The position numbers and the translations under genes are program-made. The notes beneath the pieces were generated by a model that was not told the origin of the DNA, ran no database searches, and was given only the letters and a program-made list of their open reading frames with translations. A stretch of DNA of 28,894 nucleotides from Armatimonadota bacterium (GTDB lineage: Bacteria; Sysuimicrobiota; Sysuimicrobiia; Sysuimicrobiales; Kaftiobacteriaceae): NCBI GenBank assembly GCA_020028535.1, contig JAIBHM010000010.1, positions 1-28,894 of the forward strand, written 5' to 3'. Positions 16,193-23,974 of this stretch are shown in pieces (within the stretch, counting starts at the first letter, position 1; every line of letters begins with the position of its first letter).

Positions 16193-17341
16193 TTAGTCCG
16201 TGGAGGTTGTGCCTGCGACCGGTTCACCAGGGGGATCACTCATGCCGGCGGGTCGCGGACGCGCCCGGAGCAGCCCGAGCCGCCAGGCCAAGACCACCAG
16301 CGCGAGCACGATTCCCGCGAGCAGCACGAGCGACGGAGTCCGGTTGATGCCCGCGACCGCGAGACCGCCCAGCCCGAGCAGGGCGCTCAGGAGGTAGAGC
16401 ACCAACACCGTCTGCCGCTGGCTGAGCCCCCGGTCCAGCAGCCGGTGGTGCAAGTGTCCCCGATCCGGGAGAAAGATCGACACACCGTTGCGGTAGCGGC
16501 GCACGATCGCGTATCCCGTATCCAGGATCGGGACGGCGAGGGCGAGCAGCGGGATGATGAGGCTCAACGCGGTGACGGTCTTGAAGAGTCCCTGCACGGC
16601 GGCGGCTCCAAGCAAGTACCCCAGCAACATCGAACCCGAGTCGCCCATGAAGATGCGGGCGGGATGGAAATTGTGCCGCAGGAAGCCGAGCGCCCCGCCC
16701 GCGACCGCCGCGACGACGATCATCATCGCCGCATCGACACGCGTCGCCGCCGCGATGAGGAGCGTGGCCGCAGTGATGGCGGCGATGCCCGCGGCAAGGC
16801 CGTCCACCCCGTCGATCTCGTTCATGGCGATGGCCATCGACCCCAGCCACACCGCCGTGAAGACGTCACCGATGATGCCGAGCGGGATCACGCTGCCGTC
16901 AAGGGGGTTGGTCATGAATCGCGTGGTCATCCCGAAGAGGACGGGGACGGCGGCCGCAGCGTAGATGAGCGGAAACTTCAGGCGGCCGGGCAGCCCGCGC
17001 ACGTCGTCGATGGCTCCCAGCGCCGTGATCGCGACCGCGCCCAGCAGCAGGCCGAGCAGCGGACCGGCGATCGGCTTATAGGGCACGGCCAGCACCAGAT
17101 AACGTGGCTCACGCACCAGCGCGATCGGATGGTCGATGGGCAGCGCACACAGCAGCCCGAGCATCACCCCGGTGAAGATGGCCAGGCCGCCCATGCGTGG
17201 GATGGGGTGAGCGTGGATGTGCCGGCCGCCGGGCTGGGTGACGGCACCCAGGCGCCGGGAGATCCACTGCATTTCGTGGGTGAGCGCGTAGGTGACGATC
17301 AGCGCGACGAAGCCGGCGACCAGGTACGCAGGAATGCTCAT
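16193..17341 (-). CDS. Polyprenyl-phosphate GlcNAc-1-phosphate transferase (WecA/TagO/MraY superfamily)
   Basis: An integral membrane enzyme transferring a sugar-1-phosphate from a UDP-sugar to undecaprenyl phosphate, starting a lipid-linked polymer. The 382 residues contain about 10-11 hydrophobic helices. Cytoplasmic motifs are PRMGG (48-52), the Asp pair AIDD (110-113), NEIDGVDGLAAG (174-185; usually NxxDGLDGLA), HNFHPARIFMGDSG (223-236) with catalytic-type Asp234, and the histidine motif GHLHHR (295-300), which favours WecA/TagO over MraY. The C-terminal tail (about 360-382) is hydrophilic. It lies between prs and wecB. The exact sugar is not determined; GlcNAc-1-phosphate is the family norm. 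No strong ribosome binding site is seen before the ATG. Confidence 0.9.
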   Translation of the reverse strand: MSIPAYLVAGFVALIVTYALTHEMQWISRRLGAVTQPGGRHIHAHPIPRMGGLAIFTGVMLGLLCALPIDHPIALVREPRYLVLAVPYKPIAGPLLGLLLGAVAITALGAIDDVRGLPGRLKFPLIYAAAAVPVLFGMTTRFMTNPLDGSVIPLGIIGDVFTAVWLGSMAIAMNEIDGVDGLAAGIAAITAATLLIAAATRVDAAMMIVVAAVAGGALGFLRHNFHPARIFMGDSGSMLLGYLLGAAAVQGLFKTVTALSLIIPLLALAVPILDTGYAIVRRYRNGVSIFLPDRGHLHHRLLDRGLSQRQTVLVLYLLSALLGLGGLAVAGINRTPSLVLLAGIVLALVVLAWRLGLLRARPRPAGMSDPPGEPVAGTTSTD

Positions 17342-17420
17342 GCCGTCACTCTAGGCTTTTCCCGCGTGGCCGCTCAACAGACGCAGCCGCGGAATCAAAG
17401 ACGGGTTCTCCGTTTCGCCG

Positions 17421-18419
17421 TTACCGATCGAAGAGCTCGCTGACCGACGTATCCTGGTGGATCCGGCGCACCGCCTCCGCCACAAGCGGAGCCACGGAGA
17501 TCACCGTGATCTTCTCGATGAGCTTCTCCGGCGCCAGCGGGATCGTGTTGGTGACCACGACCTCCTGGATGCGGCTGCTGCCGAGGCGCTGCATCGCCGG
17601 GCCGGAGAGGATGGCGTGGGTGGCGCAGGCGTAGACCGCGGAGACGCCGCGTTTGTACAGCGCCTGCGCGCCCATCGTCAACGTGCCGGCGGTGTCAATG
17701 ATGTCGTCCACGATAATGGCGGTCCGGCGATAGACCTTGCCGATCACGTGCACGACCTCCTTGATCTGGTTCGGTCGGTCCCGGCGCTTGTCGATGATCG
17801 CGATCGGCGCGCCGAGCTGCTTGGCGAACTCGCGCGCCCGCTGCACACCCCCGACATCCGGCGAGACGACGACCACGTTGTCGAGGCGCTTCTGCGCAAA
17901 GTAGTCGGCCAGGATCATCCGGCTGGGCAGATGATCGAGCGGGATGTCGAAGAATCCCCACAGCTGGCCGGCGTGCAGGTCGATGGCCAGGATGCGGTGG
18001 CAGCCCGCGGCCGTGAGCAGGTTGGCCACGAGTTTCGCGGAGATGGGCTCACGCGGCCGCATCTTGCGGTCTTGGCGGGCGTATCCGAAATACGGCAGCA
18101 CCGCGGTGATCCGGTCGGCCGAGGCGCGACGCAGGGCGTCGACGATGACCAGCAGCTCGACCATGTTCTCGTTCACCGGCGGGCAGGTGGGCTGGATCAC
18201 GAAGACGTCCTCGCCCCTCACGCTCTCCTCAATCCGCACGCCGATCTCGCCGTCGGCGTAGCGGAAGATGCTGAGGTCGGACAGCGGCACATCCATCGTG
18301 TCCGCGATCTCCCGCGCCAGCGCGGGGTTGCCGCTTCCGGCGAGCAATTTCAGGCGCGCCCGCGGCTCGGCGCGCCGCGATATGACCTGAGGCTCAGCGC
18401 GCAACGTCTGCTGGGACAT
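17421..18419 (-). CDS. prs: Ribose-phosphate pyrophosphokinase
   Basis: Makes PRPP from ribose 5-phosphate and ATP for nucleotide, His and Trp synthesis; cytoplasmic, normally hexameric. 332 residues, with about 20 extra at the N-terminus. Motifs include RYADGE (53-58), YFGYARQDRK (110-119), DLHAGQLWGFFD (147-158) with the active-site His149, VVVVSPDVGGVQRAR (182-196) and the PRPP loop DDIIDTAGT (238-246). The ATG overlaps the end of glmU by 26 bases and has AAGGTGAT about seven bases upstream. The glmU-prs pairing is typical of Firmicutes. It is co-transcribed with the glycosyl transferase and wecB after a 79-base gap. Confidence 0.97.
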   Translation of the reverse strand: MSQQTLRAEPQVISRRAEPRARLKLLAGSGNPALAREIADTMDVPLSDLSIFRYADGEIGVRIEESVRGEDVFVIQPTCPPVNENMVELLVIVDALRRASADRITAVLPYFGYARQDRKMRPREPISAKLVANLLTAAGCHRILAIDLHAGQLWGFFDIPLDHLPSRMILADYFAQKRLDNVVVVSPDVGGVQRAREFAKQLGAPIAIIDKRRDRPNQIKEVVHVIGKVYRRTAIIVDDIIDTAGTLTMGAQALYKRGVSAVYACATHAILSGPAMQRLGSSRIQEVVVTNTIPLAPEKLIEKITVISVAPLVAEAVRRIHQDTSVSELFDR

Positions 18420-19779
18420 ACTTGATCACCTTTGCCGGCACGCCGACCGCCACTCCGCCCGGCGGCACGTCCTTGTTCACCACGGCCCCCGCGCCCGTCA
18501 CAGCGCCCCGGCCGATGCGCACCGGCGCGATGAGCATGCTGTCGCTGCCGATGAACGCCCCGTCCTCGATCACCGTGGGGTACTTGCCTTTCCCATCGTA
18601 GTTGCACGTGATCGTGCCGGCGCCGATGTTCACCCGCGTGCCCACCGTTGCGTCGCCGAGATAGCTCATGTGGTGGACCTTGGTGTAATCTCCGACGGTG
18701 GAGTTCTTCATTTCGGCGTAGTTGCCGATCTCGACGAAGCGCCCCACCCGGTTATCCGGACGCAGGTGGCTGTACGGCCCGATGCTCGTGCCCTCGCCGA
18801 CCTGGCTCTTTGTGACGCTGGACGCCACGACCGTGACGCTGTCGTCCAGCACCGCATCAACGAGTCGCGCCTGCGGGCCGATGGTGCACCGGCTGCCCAC
18901 GATGGTGGCGCCTTCGAGGTATGACTGTGGATGGATGACGGTATCGCGGCCGACACGCACGCCGCCGTGCACATAGGTCGTCGCCGGGTCGATAATGGTG
19001 ACCCCCGCGTCCATGAGACGCTCGAGAATACGACGACGCATCACCGTTTCGGCGGCGGCGAGCTCGCGGCGGGAGTTGATGCCCATGGCCTGCTCGGCGT
19101 CGGCGAGCAGCGCGCCGACGCGCCGGCCGGCTGCTAGGAGTGCGGCAATCGTGTCCGTGAGATAGTACTCGCCCTGCGTGTTGTCCGGCCGGAGCTTTGA
19201 CAGCGCCTCGCGAAGCGCTGCGGGATCGAAGACGTACGTACCGGCGTTGATCTCCCGCAGGCGGGCCTCGTCCGGTGTCGCCTCGGCCTCTTCGACGATG
19301 CGGGCCACTGCTCCGCTGCTCCCGCGAATGATCCGTCCGTAGCCGGAAGGATCGTCCAGTGCGGCGGTGAGCATGGTCGCCGCGGCGCCGGAAGACCGGT
19401 GCAGGTCCAGCAGCGCGTGAATCGTCTCCGGCTGCAACAGCGGCGTATCGCCGTAAAGGACGAGCACCGGGCCGGTCCCACCCTCGAGACGCGGCAGAGC
19501 CTGCATCACCGCGTGGCCGGTGCCCAGCTGCTCCCGCTGCTCGATGAACTCCACGCCTCCGCCGGCGGCGGTGCGCACGCTGTCGGCGCTGTGGCCGACC
19601 ACGACAATAGGCCGCGCGATGCCGGCGGCGGAAAGGGCGTCGAGGACGTAGGTCAGCAGCGGCTGGCCGCAGAGGAGATGGAGGACTTTGGGGAGGTCGG
19701 AGTGCATCCGCTTCCCCTTTCCCGCGGCCAGCACCACGGCCCGCACTCGCTCCATCAACGCCTCCGCGTGAAGATTCAT
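18394..19779 (-). CDS. glmU: Bifunctional GlcN-1-P acetyltransferase / GlcNAc-1-P uridyltransferase GlmU
   Basis: Produces UDP-GlcNAc, the substrate for peptidoglycan, lipid A and the WecB/WecA steps encoded nearby. 461 residues, normal length. The N-terminal uridyltransferase domain (about 10-235) has VVLAAGKGKRM (15-25), Lys31, QLGTGHAV and LYGDTPLL. The C-terminal acetyltransferase is a left-handed beta-helix (about 255-450) with IGPYSHLRPD, EIGNYAEMKNS and VHHMSYLGD, containing the catalytic-type histidine, then NIGAGTITCNYDG. The ATG at 19779 has AGGGA about eight bases upstream; Met9 is a possible alternative. It is the first gene of the leftward operon that ends at the terminator near 14640, and is divergent from the amidohydrolase gene. 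Confidence 0.97.
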   Translation of the reverse strand: MNLHAEALMERVRAVVLAAGKGKRMHSDLPKVLHLLCGQPLLTYVLDALSAAGIARPIVVVGHSADSVRTAAGGGVEFIEQREQLGTGHAVMQALPRLEGGTGPVLVLYGDTPLLQPETIHALLDLHRSSGAAATMLTAALDDPSGYGRIIRGSSGAVARIVEEAEATPDEARLREINAGTYVFDPAALREALSKLRPDNTQGEYYLTDTIAALLAAGRRVGALLADAEQAMGINSRRELAAAETVMRRRILERLMDAGVTIIDPATTYVHGGVRVGRDTVIHPQSYLEGATIVGSRCTIGPQARLVDAVLDDSVTVVASSVTKSQVGEGTSIGPYSHLRPDNRVGRFVEIGNYAEMKNSTVGDYTKVHHMSYLGDATVGTRVNIGAGTITCNYDGKGKYPTVIEDGAFIGSDSMLIAPVRIGRGAVTGAGAVVNKDVPPGGVAVGVPAKVIKYVPADVAR

Positions 19780-19802
19780 CGACTCATTCCCTGGGTGGGA
19801 AA

Positions 19803-19860
19803 ACGATTCCTCCCCCGAATCCGTTAGCTAGGCGCACGCATCTTTTTGTGGAGGATTCGT
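19803..19860. repeat. Imperfect inverted repeat in the divergent glmU/amidohydrolase gap
   Basis: acgattcctcc (19803-19813) and ggaggattcgt (19850-19860) are inverted copies with one mismatch in 11, separated by 36 bases. The right arm contains the ribosome binding site (GGAGG) of the amidohydrolase. Promoters for both directions must lie in this 81-base gap, but no clear hexamers are seen. A shared operator is possible; chance cannot be excluded. Confidence 0.3.
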
Positions 19861-21451
19861 ATGCCGCATGACCTCATCATCCGCAACGGCCTCGTCTGCG
19901 ACGGGAGCGGGAGTGGCCCGCGTCCCGGAGACGTGGCGATTGCGGGCGACCGCATCGCAGCCGTTGCCCCGAAGATTTCGGACGGCGGCCGCGCGGAACT
20001 TGACGCCGGGGGACGCGTCGTCGCTCCAGGGTTCATCAACATGCTGAGCTGGGCCAACGCGTCCCTGCTCGTTGACGGCCGTTCCCAGAGCGACATCCGG
20101 CAGGGCGTGACGCTCGAGATCCTTGGCGAGGGTACGTCTATGGGTCCGCTCACCCCGGCGATGCGGCGAGAGATGTCCGAGCGCCAGGGGGATTTGAAGT
20201 ACACGGTCGAGTGGACGACGCTGGGTGAGTACCTGGACCATCTTGCGGCGCGTGGGGTGTCGTGCAACGTTGCCTCGTTCATGGGCGCGACGACGGCGCG
20301 TATCAACGTCCTCGGATACGAGAATCGCCGTCCCGGCGCCGCGGGAGCTCGACCAGATGCGGCGCCTCGTGCAGGAAGCGATGGCCGATGGCGCGGTCGG
20401 CGTATCCTCCGCGCTGATTTACCCGCCCGCGACCTATTCCGAGACGCCCGAGCTCATCGCTCTGGCGGAGGTCGCCGCCGAAGCGGGTGGCCTCTACATC
20501 TCGCACATTCGTAATGAAGAGGCGCGCATCGACGAGGCGCTGGACGAATTCTTCACGATTGCGACGCGGACCGGCGTCCGCTCCGAGATCTACCATCTGA
20601 AGGTCTCCGGTCGCGCCAACTGGGCGCGGCTGGGACCGGCACTGGCTCGAATTGAGACAGAGCGCTCGCGCGGGGTTGCCGTCACAGCCGATGTCTATCC
20701 GTACACAGCCTCGTCCACAGGCCTGGACACCGGGGTCGCGCCGTGGGCGCACGAAGGCGGGGAAGCGGCGATGATCTCGCGGCTGCGCGATCCGGCAATG
20801 AGGGAGCGCATCAGGCGGGAGATGGTGCTGTTCACGGGACCGGAGCAGATCCTCGTCGTCGGCTTCAAACGGGACGCGCTGAAATCATTGACGGGCAAGT
20901 CCCTCGCCGAAGTCGCCGCGATGCGCGGGCGGACCTGGCAGGACACGGTGATGGACCTGATCGTGGAGAACGACGGCGACGTGAGCGCGGTGTTTTTCAC
21001 CATGTCCGAGGACAATGTGCGCTCGATCATGGCGAAGCCCTGGGTGAGCTTTTGTTCCGACGCGGGATCATACTCCGCAGAGGACGTCTTCCTCCGCATC
21101 GGCACCCATCCGCGCGCGTACGGATCGTTTGCGCGCGTGCTGGGCAAGTACGTCCGCGAGGATCGGATCATGCCGCTGGAAGAAGCGATTCGCAAGCTCA
21201 CCGATCTCCCCGCCCGCACGCTCGGTCTCCGCGACCGCGGCCGGCTCGCGCCCGGGTACTTCGCCGACGTCGTTGTCTTCGATTCCGCCACGATCTCGGA
21301 CCGGGCCACCTATCAGCACCCGCACCAGTACGCGACGGGCGTCGTCCACGTGATGGTGAACGGGGTCCAGGTCATCAGGAACGGAGAACACACGGGCGCC
21401 AGGCCGGGTCGTGTCGTGCGCGGGCCGGGGTATCCTCGCCCCCGTACGTGA
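19861..21451 (+). pseudogene. D-aminoacylase / N-acyl-D-amino-acid deacylase-like amidohydrolase, frameshifted
   Basis: Metal-dependent amidohydrolase of the N-acyl-D-amino-acid deacylase type. The ATG has GGAGG seven bases upstream. Reading frame 1 gives MPHDLIIRNGLVCDGSGSG through VLGYENR; near 20326-20331 (CGCCGT) the frame shifts by one, and the following frame continues correctly with PAPRELDQMRRLVQEAM. Removing one C restores one protein of about 530 residues. Metal-ligand motifs SHIRNE, IYHLKVSG and FCSDAGSYS are present. The usual HxH near the N-terminus is replaced by GFINMLSWANASL, and the Cys position reads LEILGEG with Glu, as in a distinct subfamily I associate with this sequence. 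Both halves look otherwise undegraded, so the shift could be recent or a sequencing error. Substrate is unknown. Confidence 0.85.
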
Positions 21452-21605
21452 TAGGCAAGCGACCACCTCCGGCTGCACCTCTCGCGGCTCATCCGCCTCG
21501 ACCCGGAGAGCCGGCCGCCCACAGGGGCATACCGGCTCCTGACGTTTCCCCACGAGGGTTTGTCGCCGCGCCGGCGTAAGACCGTCCCCATTCGGAGGGA
21601 TCTCG

Positions 21606-22208
21606 ATGCGCCTGGAGTTTCACCCGCTCACGCCTTCGCGGTGGGATGATCTCGAACGTCTCTTTGGTCTACAGGGGGCTTGCGCCGGCTGCTGGTGCAT
21701 GTGGTGGCGGTTGCCGGGGCCGGAGTTCTCGCGCAAGGCAGGTGCGGGCGCCAGGGCGGCCCTGAGGCGAATCACCAGACGCCGGCCTCCAGGGATTCTC
21801 GCATACCACAACCGCATCCCCATCGGCTGGTGCTCCGTCGCGCCGAGAACCGAATTCATGGCTCGCCTCTCGCGATGGACGCCGTTCCGTCGAGAAGCGG
21901 AGGCCCTCAACGGCGGGACTCCCGCGGTCTGGTCCATTGTCTGCTTTTTCGTGGACCGCGCCCATCGGGGCAAGCGAGTTGCGGATCGGCTGCTGCGGGA
22001 GGCCGTACGCTATGCCGCGCGGCGGGGTGCGGCGATCGTGGAGGCGTATCCGGTTGATGCTGCCGCCCGGAGCGTGACCGAGCAGTCGGCATACACCGGT
22101 ACCGTCGCGATGTTTCGCCGGGCGGGATTCCGTGAGGTCGTGCGGGCTTACCCGGCCCGTCCGATCATGCGGCGCAGTCCTTCTCTAGGTCGTCGGGAGA
22201 CAGGGTGA
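21606..22208 (+). CDS. GNAT family N-acetyltransferase
   Basis: A 200-residue acetyl-CoA-dependent acetyltransferase of unknown substrate. The ATG follows GGAGGG at about seven bases. An N-terminal Cys/Trp cluster, CAGCWCMWWR (26-35), is typical of one GNAT subgroup. The core has IGWCSVAPR (72-81), VWSIVCFFVD (108-117) and the acetyl-CoA loop DRAHRGKRVADRLL (117-130, RGKRVA in place of the classical QxxGxG/A). AMFRRAGFREV (168-178) is the usual C-terminal motif. It lies 154 bases after the amidohydrolase gene and faces the MEDS gene tail to tail. The 154-base gap holds no recognised gene. Confidence 0.88.
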   Translation: MRLEFHPLTPSRWDDLERLFGLQGACAGCWCMWWRLPGPEFSRKAGAGARAALRRITRRRPPGILAYHNRIPIGWCSVAPRTEFMARLSRWTPFRREAEALNGGTPAVWSIVCFFVDRAHRGKRVADRLLREAVRYAARRGAAIVEAYPVDAAARSVTEQSAYTGTVAMFRRAGFREVVRAYPARPIMRRSPSLGRRETG

Positions 22209-22264
22209 TTGTCGCTTCAGGAGTAGAACTGTGAGGGTATACCGGGCAGGTGGGTCCCTAACCC

Positions 22265-23392
22265 CTACCCATCCGGACCCGTTCCATCCGAGCCCGCTCC
22301 TGTCCTGGGAAGCGCCGCCAGCGCAGTACCAACGGCCGATGCCAGCCCGGTAAAACGGATGAGTTCTCCGGATGAGAAGCTGCCGGTACGAACCAGCGTC
22401 ACGCGGGTCGACAGTCCCTCGTAGGTCGCATCGAGGACAGTTTGGGCTCCTTCGGTCCCGACGTGTACTGCGCCCCCGAGCATCTCGTGACTGCTGGCCC
22501 ACAGCGCGAACAGACGGGAGAACACTCCAGGCGGGGAGGCAACGTGGCCATTGTCGTTCAGCGCCTCCAGGGTTGTGTCAAAATGGCATTCAACGCCGTC
22601 TGTTCGGACAAACACGCTTGTGGAAGGGATCAGACTCGGAAGGGAGTTGCACAGGAAGGTCGCCAGCTCACGCGATGAGGGAAGCCGGTGCAGGAAGTGA
22701 CGCCAGATCGGGATGAGCGCGTCGATCGGGTCCGTGCCCAGCCGCTCCAGCCGGGCCGGGAACTCATCGTGGTCGACATAGAAGGGATTGGAAAAGACGC
22801 GCTCCCCGATCACCACCTTCGGATGATTGAGCAGCATCGCCAGAAGGATCCGAGGTGGGAACCGAGTCGAGCCGTACTGACAGATTACGGAGATCGGCAG
22901 CCCGGCGAGCGCCGGGTTCAGACTGGACTCAAATACCTCGGCGTGTTCCGTCCCCGGCAGGCCCCGGAGCGCCCATGCCATCTCCGCCACTGCCCGAAGG
23001 TGACGGACGCCGCGGCTGGCGGCTTCCAGCGAACGCGTCCGCCAAAAGCCGCGCATGCGGGCGGGGTCGAAGTACCCTCCGTCCAGATGGACGTTGCTGG
23101 TGGAATAGGTCGCAGGCGCAAAATCGGGGAAGGCTTCGGGCGACTCGTGAAGCGAGTCCCGCGATGGATCAAGCACGCAGAGGGCGTTCTCGTCTGGACC
23201 GATACTCCTCAAGAATCGCATTCCCGCCTGGCGGTCGTGTCGGGGAGCGGTCCAGACCGAACAAAGATGGTCGCCGTTCCGGGGGCGGTACTCGCCCAGA
23301 TCGATCCCAGCGTCTACATGGGAGCGAGAAAGCAAGGACTCAGGCGCCCCGGCCGAAGTGTCGGGCACGGCAGGCTTTTTCCCTGGCGACAT
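22265..23392 (-). CDS. MEDS-domain protein with GAF-like C-terminus
   Basis: A 375-residue cytoplasmic protein. Residues about 38-207 match the MEDS domain (methanogen/methylotroph DcmR sensory domain): DHLCSVW (41-47), DENALCVLD (67-75), GGYFDPARMRGFW (105-117), HLRAVAEMAWALRG (131-144), ICQYG (170-174) and SNPFYV (201-206). MEDS domains occur in DcmR-type regulators and signalling proteins. The C-terminal part (about 230-370) resembles a diverged GAF fold, ending in FSSGELIRFTGLASAVGTAL as GAF domains do; that assignment is inferred. No DNA-binding or kinase domain is seen, so output is unclear. It stands alone, convergent with the GNAT gene, with a 16-base palindrome directly before its ATG. 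Confidence 0.8.
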   Translation of the reverse strand: MSPGKKPAVPDTSAGAPESLLSRSHVDAGIDLGEYRPRNGDHLCSVWTAPRHDRQAGMRFLRSIGPDENALCVLDPSRDSLHESPEAFPDFAPATYSTSNVHLDGGYFDPARMRGFWRTRSLEAASRGVRHLRAVAEMAWALRGLPGTEHAEVFESSLNPALAGLPISVICQYGSTRFPPRILLAMLLNHPKVVIGERVFSNPFYVDHDEFPARLERLGTDPIDALIPIWRHFLHRLPSSRELATFLCNSLPSLIPSTSVFVRTDGVECHFDTTLEALNDNGHVASPPGVFSRLFALWASSHEMLGGAVHVGTEGAQTVLDATYEGLSTRVTLVRTGSFSSGELIRFTGLASAVGTALAALPRTGAGSDGTGPDG

Positions 23393-23408
23393 TCAGGTAA
23401 ACACCTGA
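23393..23408. promoter_or_regulatory. Perfect palindrome before the MEDS gene
   Basis: TCAGGTAAACACCTGA, arms of six bases around AAAC, abuts the start codon of the MEDS gene. It is symmetric enough for a dimeric repressor site and covers the ribosome binding region. Autoregulation is a possibility, not shown. Confidence 0.4.
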
Positions 23409-23612
23409 TGCTGCCGATCCCCCGAAACTGCCTCCCGAACGTGCGTTTGGAGCTCCAGGCACACATCTGTGCGGGATGACCTGGGATGGGACCCCTTGAG
23501 GGAAATCCAACGGGGCTGTCTGGGATGGATTGTGGTTCTGGTACATTGACTACTCAGGGCGACAGATTTGCGGGGTACATGTTCTCTGAGTTGGATCAAT
23601 ACGACAAGGGGT
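23409..23612. other. Intergenic stretch with no recognised gene
   Basis: About 200 bases between the MEDS gene and tRNA-Gln. It is somewhat AT-richer than the flanking coding DNA. It has short open frames in both directions but none with family-like sequence. A 9-base direct repeat CTGGGATGG occurs at 23481 and 23520. The promoter of the MEDS gene should lie here. It could also hold remnants of a mobile sequence, but I cannot identify any. Confidence 0.4.
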
Positions 23613-23686
23613 TGGCTGCGGGGAGAGGAGTCGAACCTCTACTTAGGGTGCCAAAGACCCTCGTCCTACCGTTAGACGACCCCGCA
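23613..23686 (-). tRNA. tRNA-Gln (anticodon UUG)
   Basis: A complete cloverleaf reads on the minus strand. Acceptor TGCGGGG pairs with CCCCGCA. The D arm is GTCT/GGAC, the anticodon stem AGGGT/ACCCT, and the loop CTTTGGC puts TTG in the anticodon position. The variable loop is AAGT and the T arm AGAGG/CCTCT with loop TTCGACT. The discriminator is G and the CCA end is encoded. 74 bases including CCA. It is an isolated tRNA gene, with a decayed helix-turn-helix gene ending about five bases upstream. Confidence 0.96.
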
Positions 23687-23690
23687 ATTC

Positions 23691-23948
23691 TGCGAGTATC
23701 TCAATCCACCCATTGATACGATAATTCAGATCTGTGCTGCGACGTGCGCTTATCCTGATACTACCATGATAGACTCGTCCCGTGTTCTTCCGCTTCGGAG
23801 TCGGGTTGTGGCGCTTGAAATAGATCCGAAGGAAGGACAAGGAGAGAGAAGATTTCGCAAGGGGGACTTACGCGCGGATTTCCGAGTAGGCGAGGCCCTG
23901 CTTTCTCAGTTCGATTGCTCGCTCGCGCTCAGCTAACTTGGGTCGCAA
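23691..23948 (-). pseudogene. Decayed helix-turn-helix protein gene with in-frame stop and central deletion
   Basis: One continuous frame on the minus strand, starting at a TTG, reads LAERERAIELRKQGLAYSEIRA, stop (23868-23870), VPLAKSSLSLSFL, then YFKRHNPTPKRKNTGRVYHG and GSIRI...STDLNYRINGWIE. The first part is a helix-turn-helix of the 'REKAIELRKQGLSYSEI...VSKSTLSLWL' kind. The second part resembles the C-terminus of the same uncharacterised protein family, which as I recall it is about 200-250 residues long with a central catalytic-looking region. Here the stop falls inside the helix-turn-helix and the centre is missing without loss of frame. It ends next to tRNA-Gln. Assignment rests on recalled family patterns, not a search. 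Confidence 0.6.
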
Positions 23949-23974
23949 CTCGTAGTCAAGCTCCCCGCCCTCCC

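Noticed and set aside
17342..17420. Possible terminator or promoter between prs and the glycosyl-1-phosphate transferase
   Set aside because: No stable hairpin with T-run and no consensus hexamers in the 79 bases; the genes are more simply one operon.
14903..17443. Long plus-strand open frame (over 800 codons) opposite wecB and the glycosyl-1-phosphate transferase
   Set aside because: Low-complexity His/Arg/Gln composition and complete overlap with conserved genes on the other strand.
21452..21605. Possible remnant coding segment (DHLRLHLSRLIRL...YRLLTFPHEG) between the amidohydrolase and GNAT genes
   Set aside because: The frame looks protein-like but matches nothing I can name and has no start of its own; too weak to call.
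23481..23528. Short direct repeat suggesting a CRISPR or insertion-sequence end
   Set aside because: Only two 9-base copies, no regular spacers, no transposase nearby.
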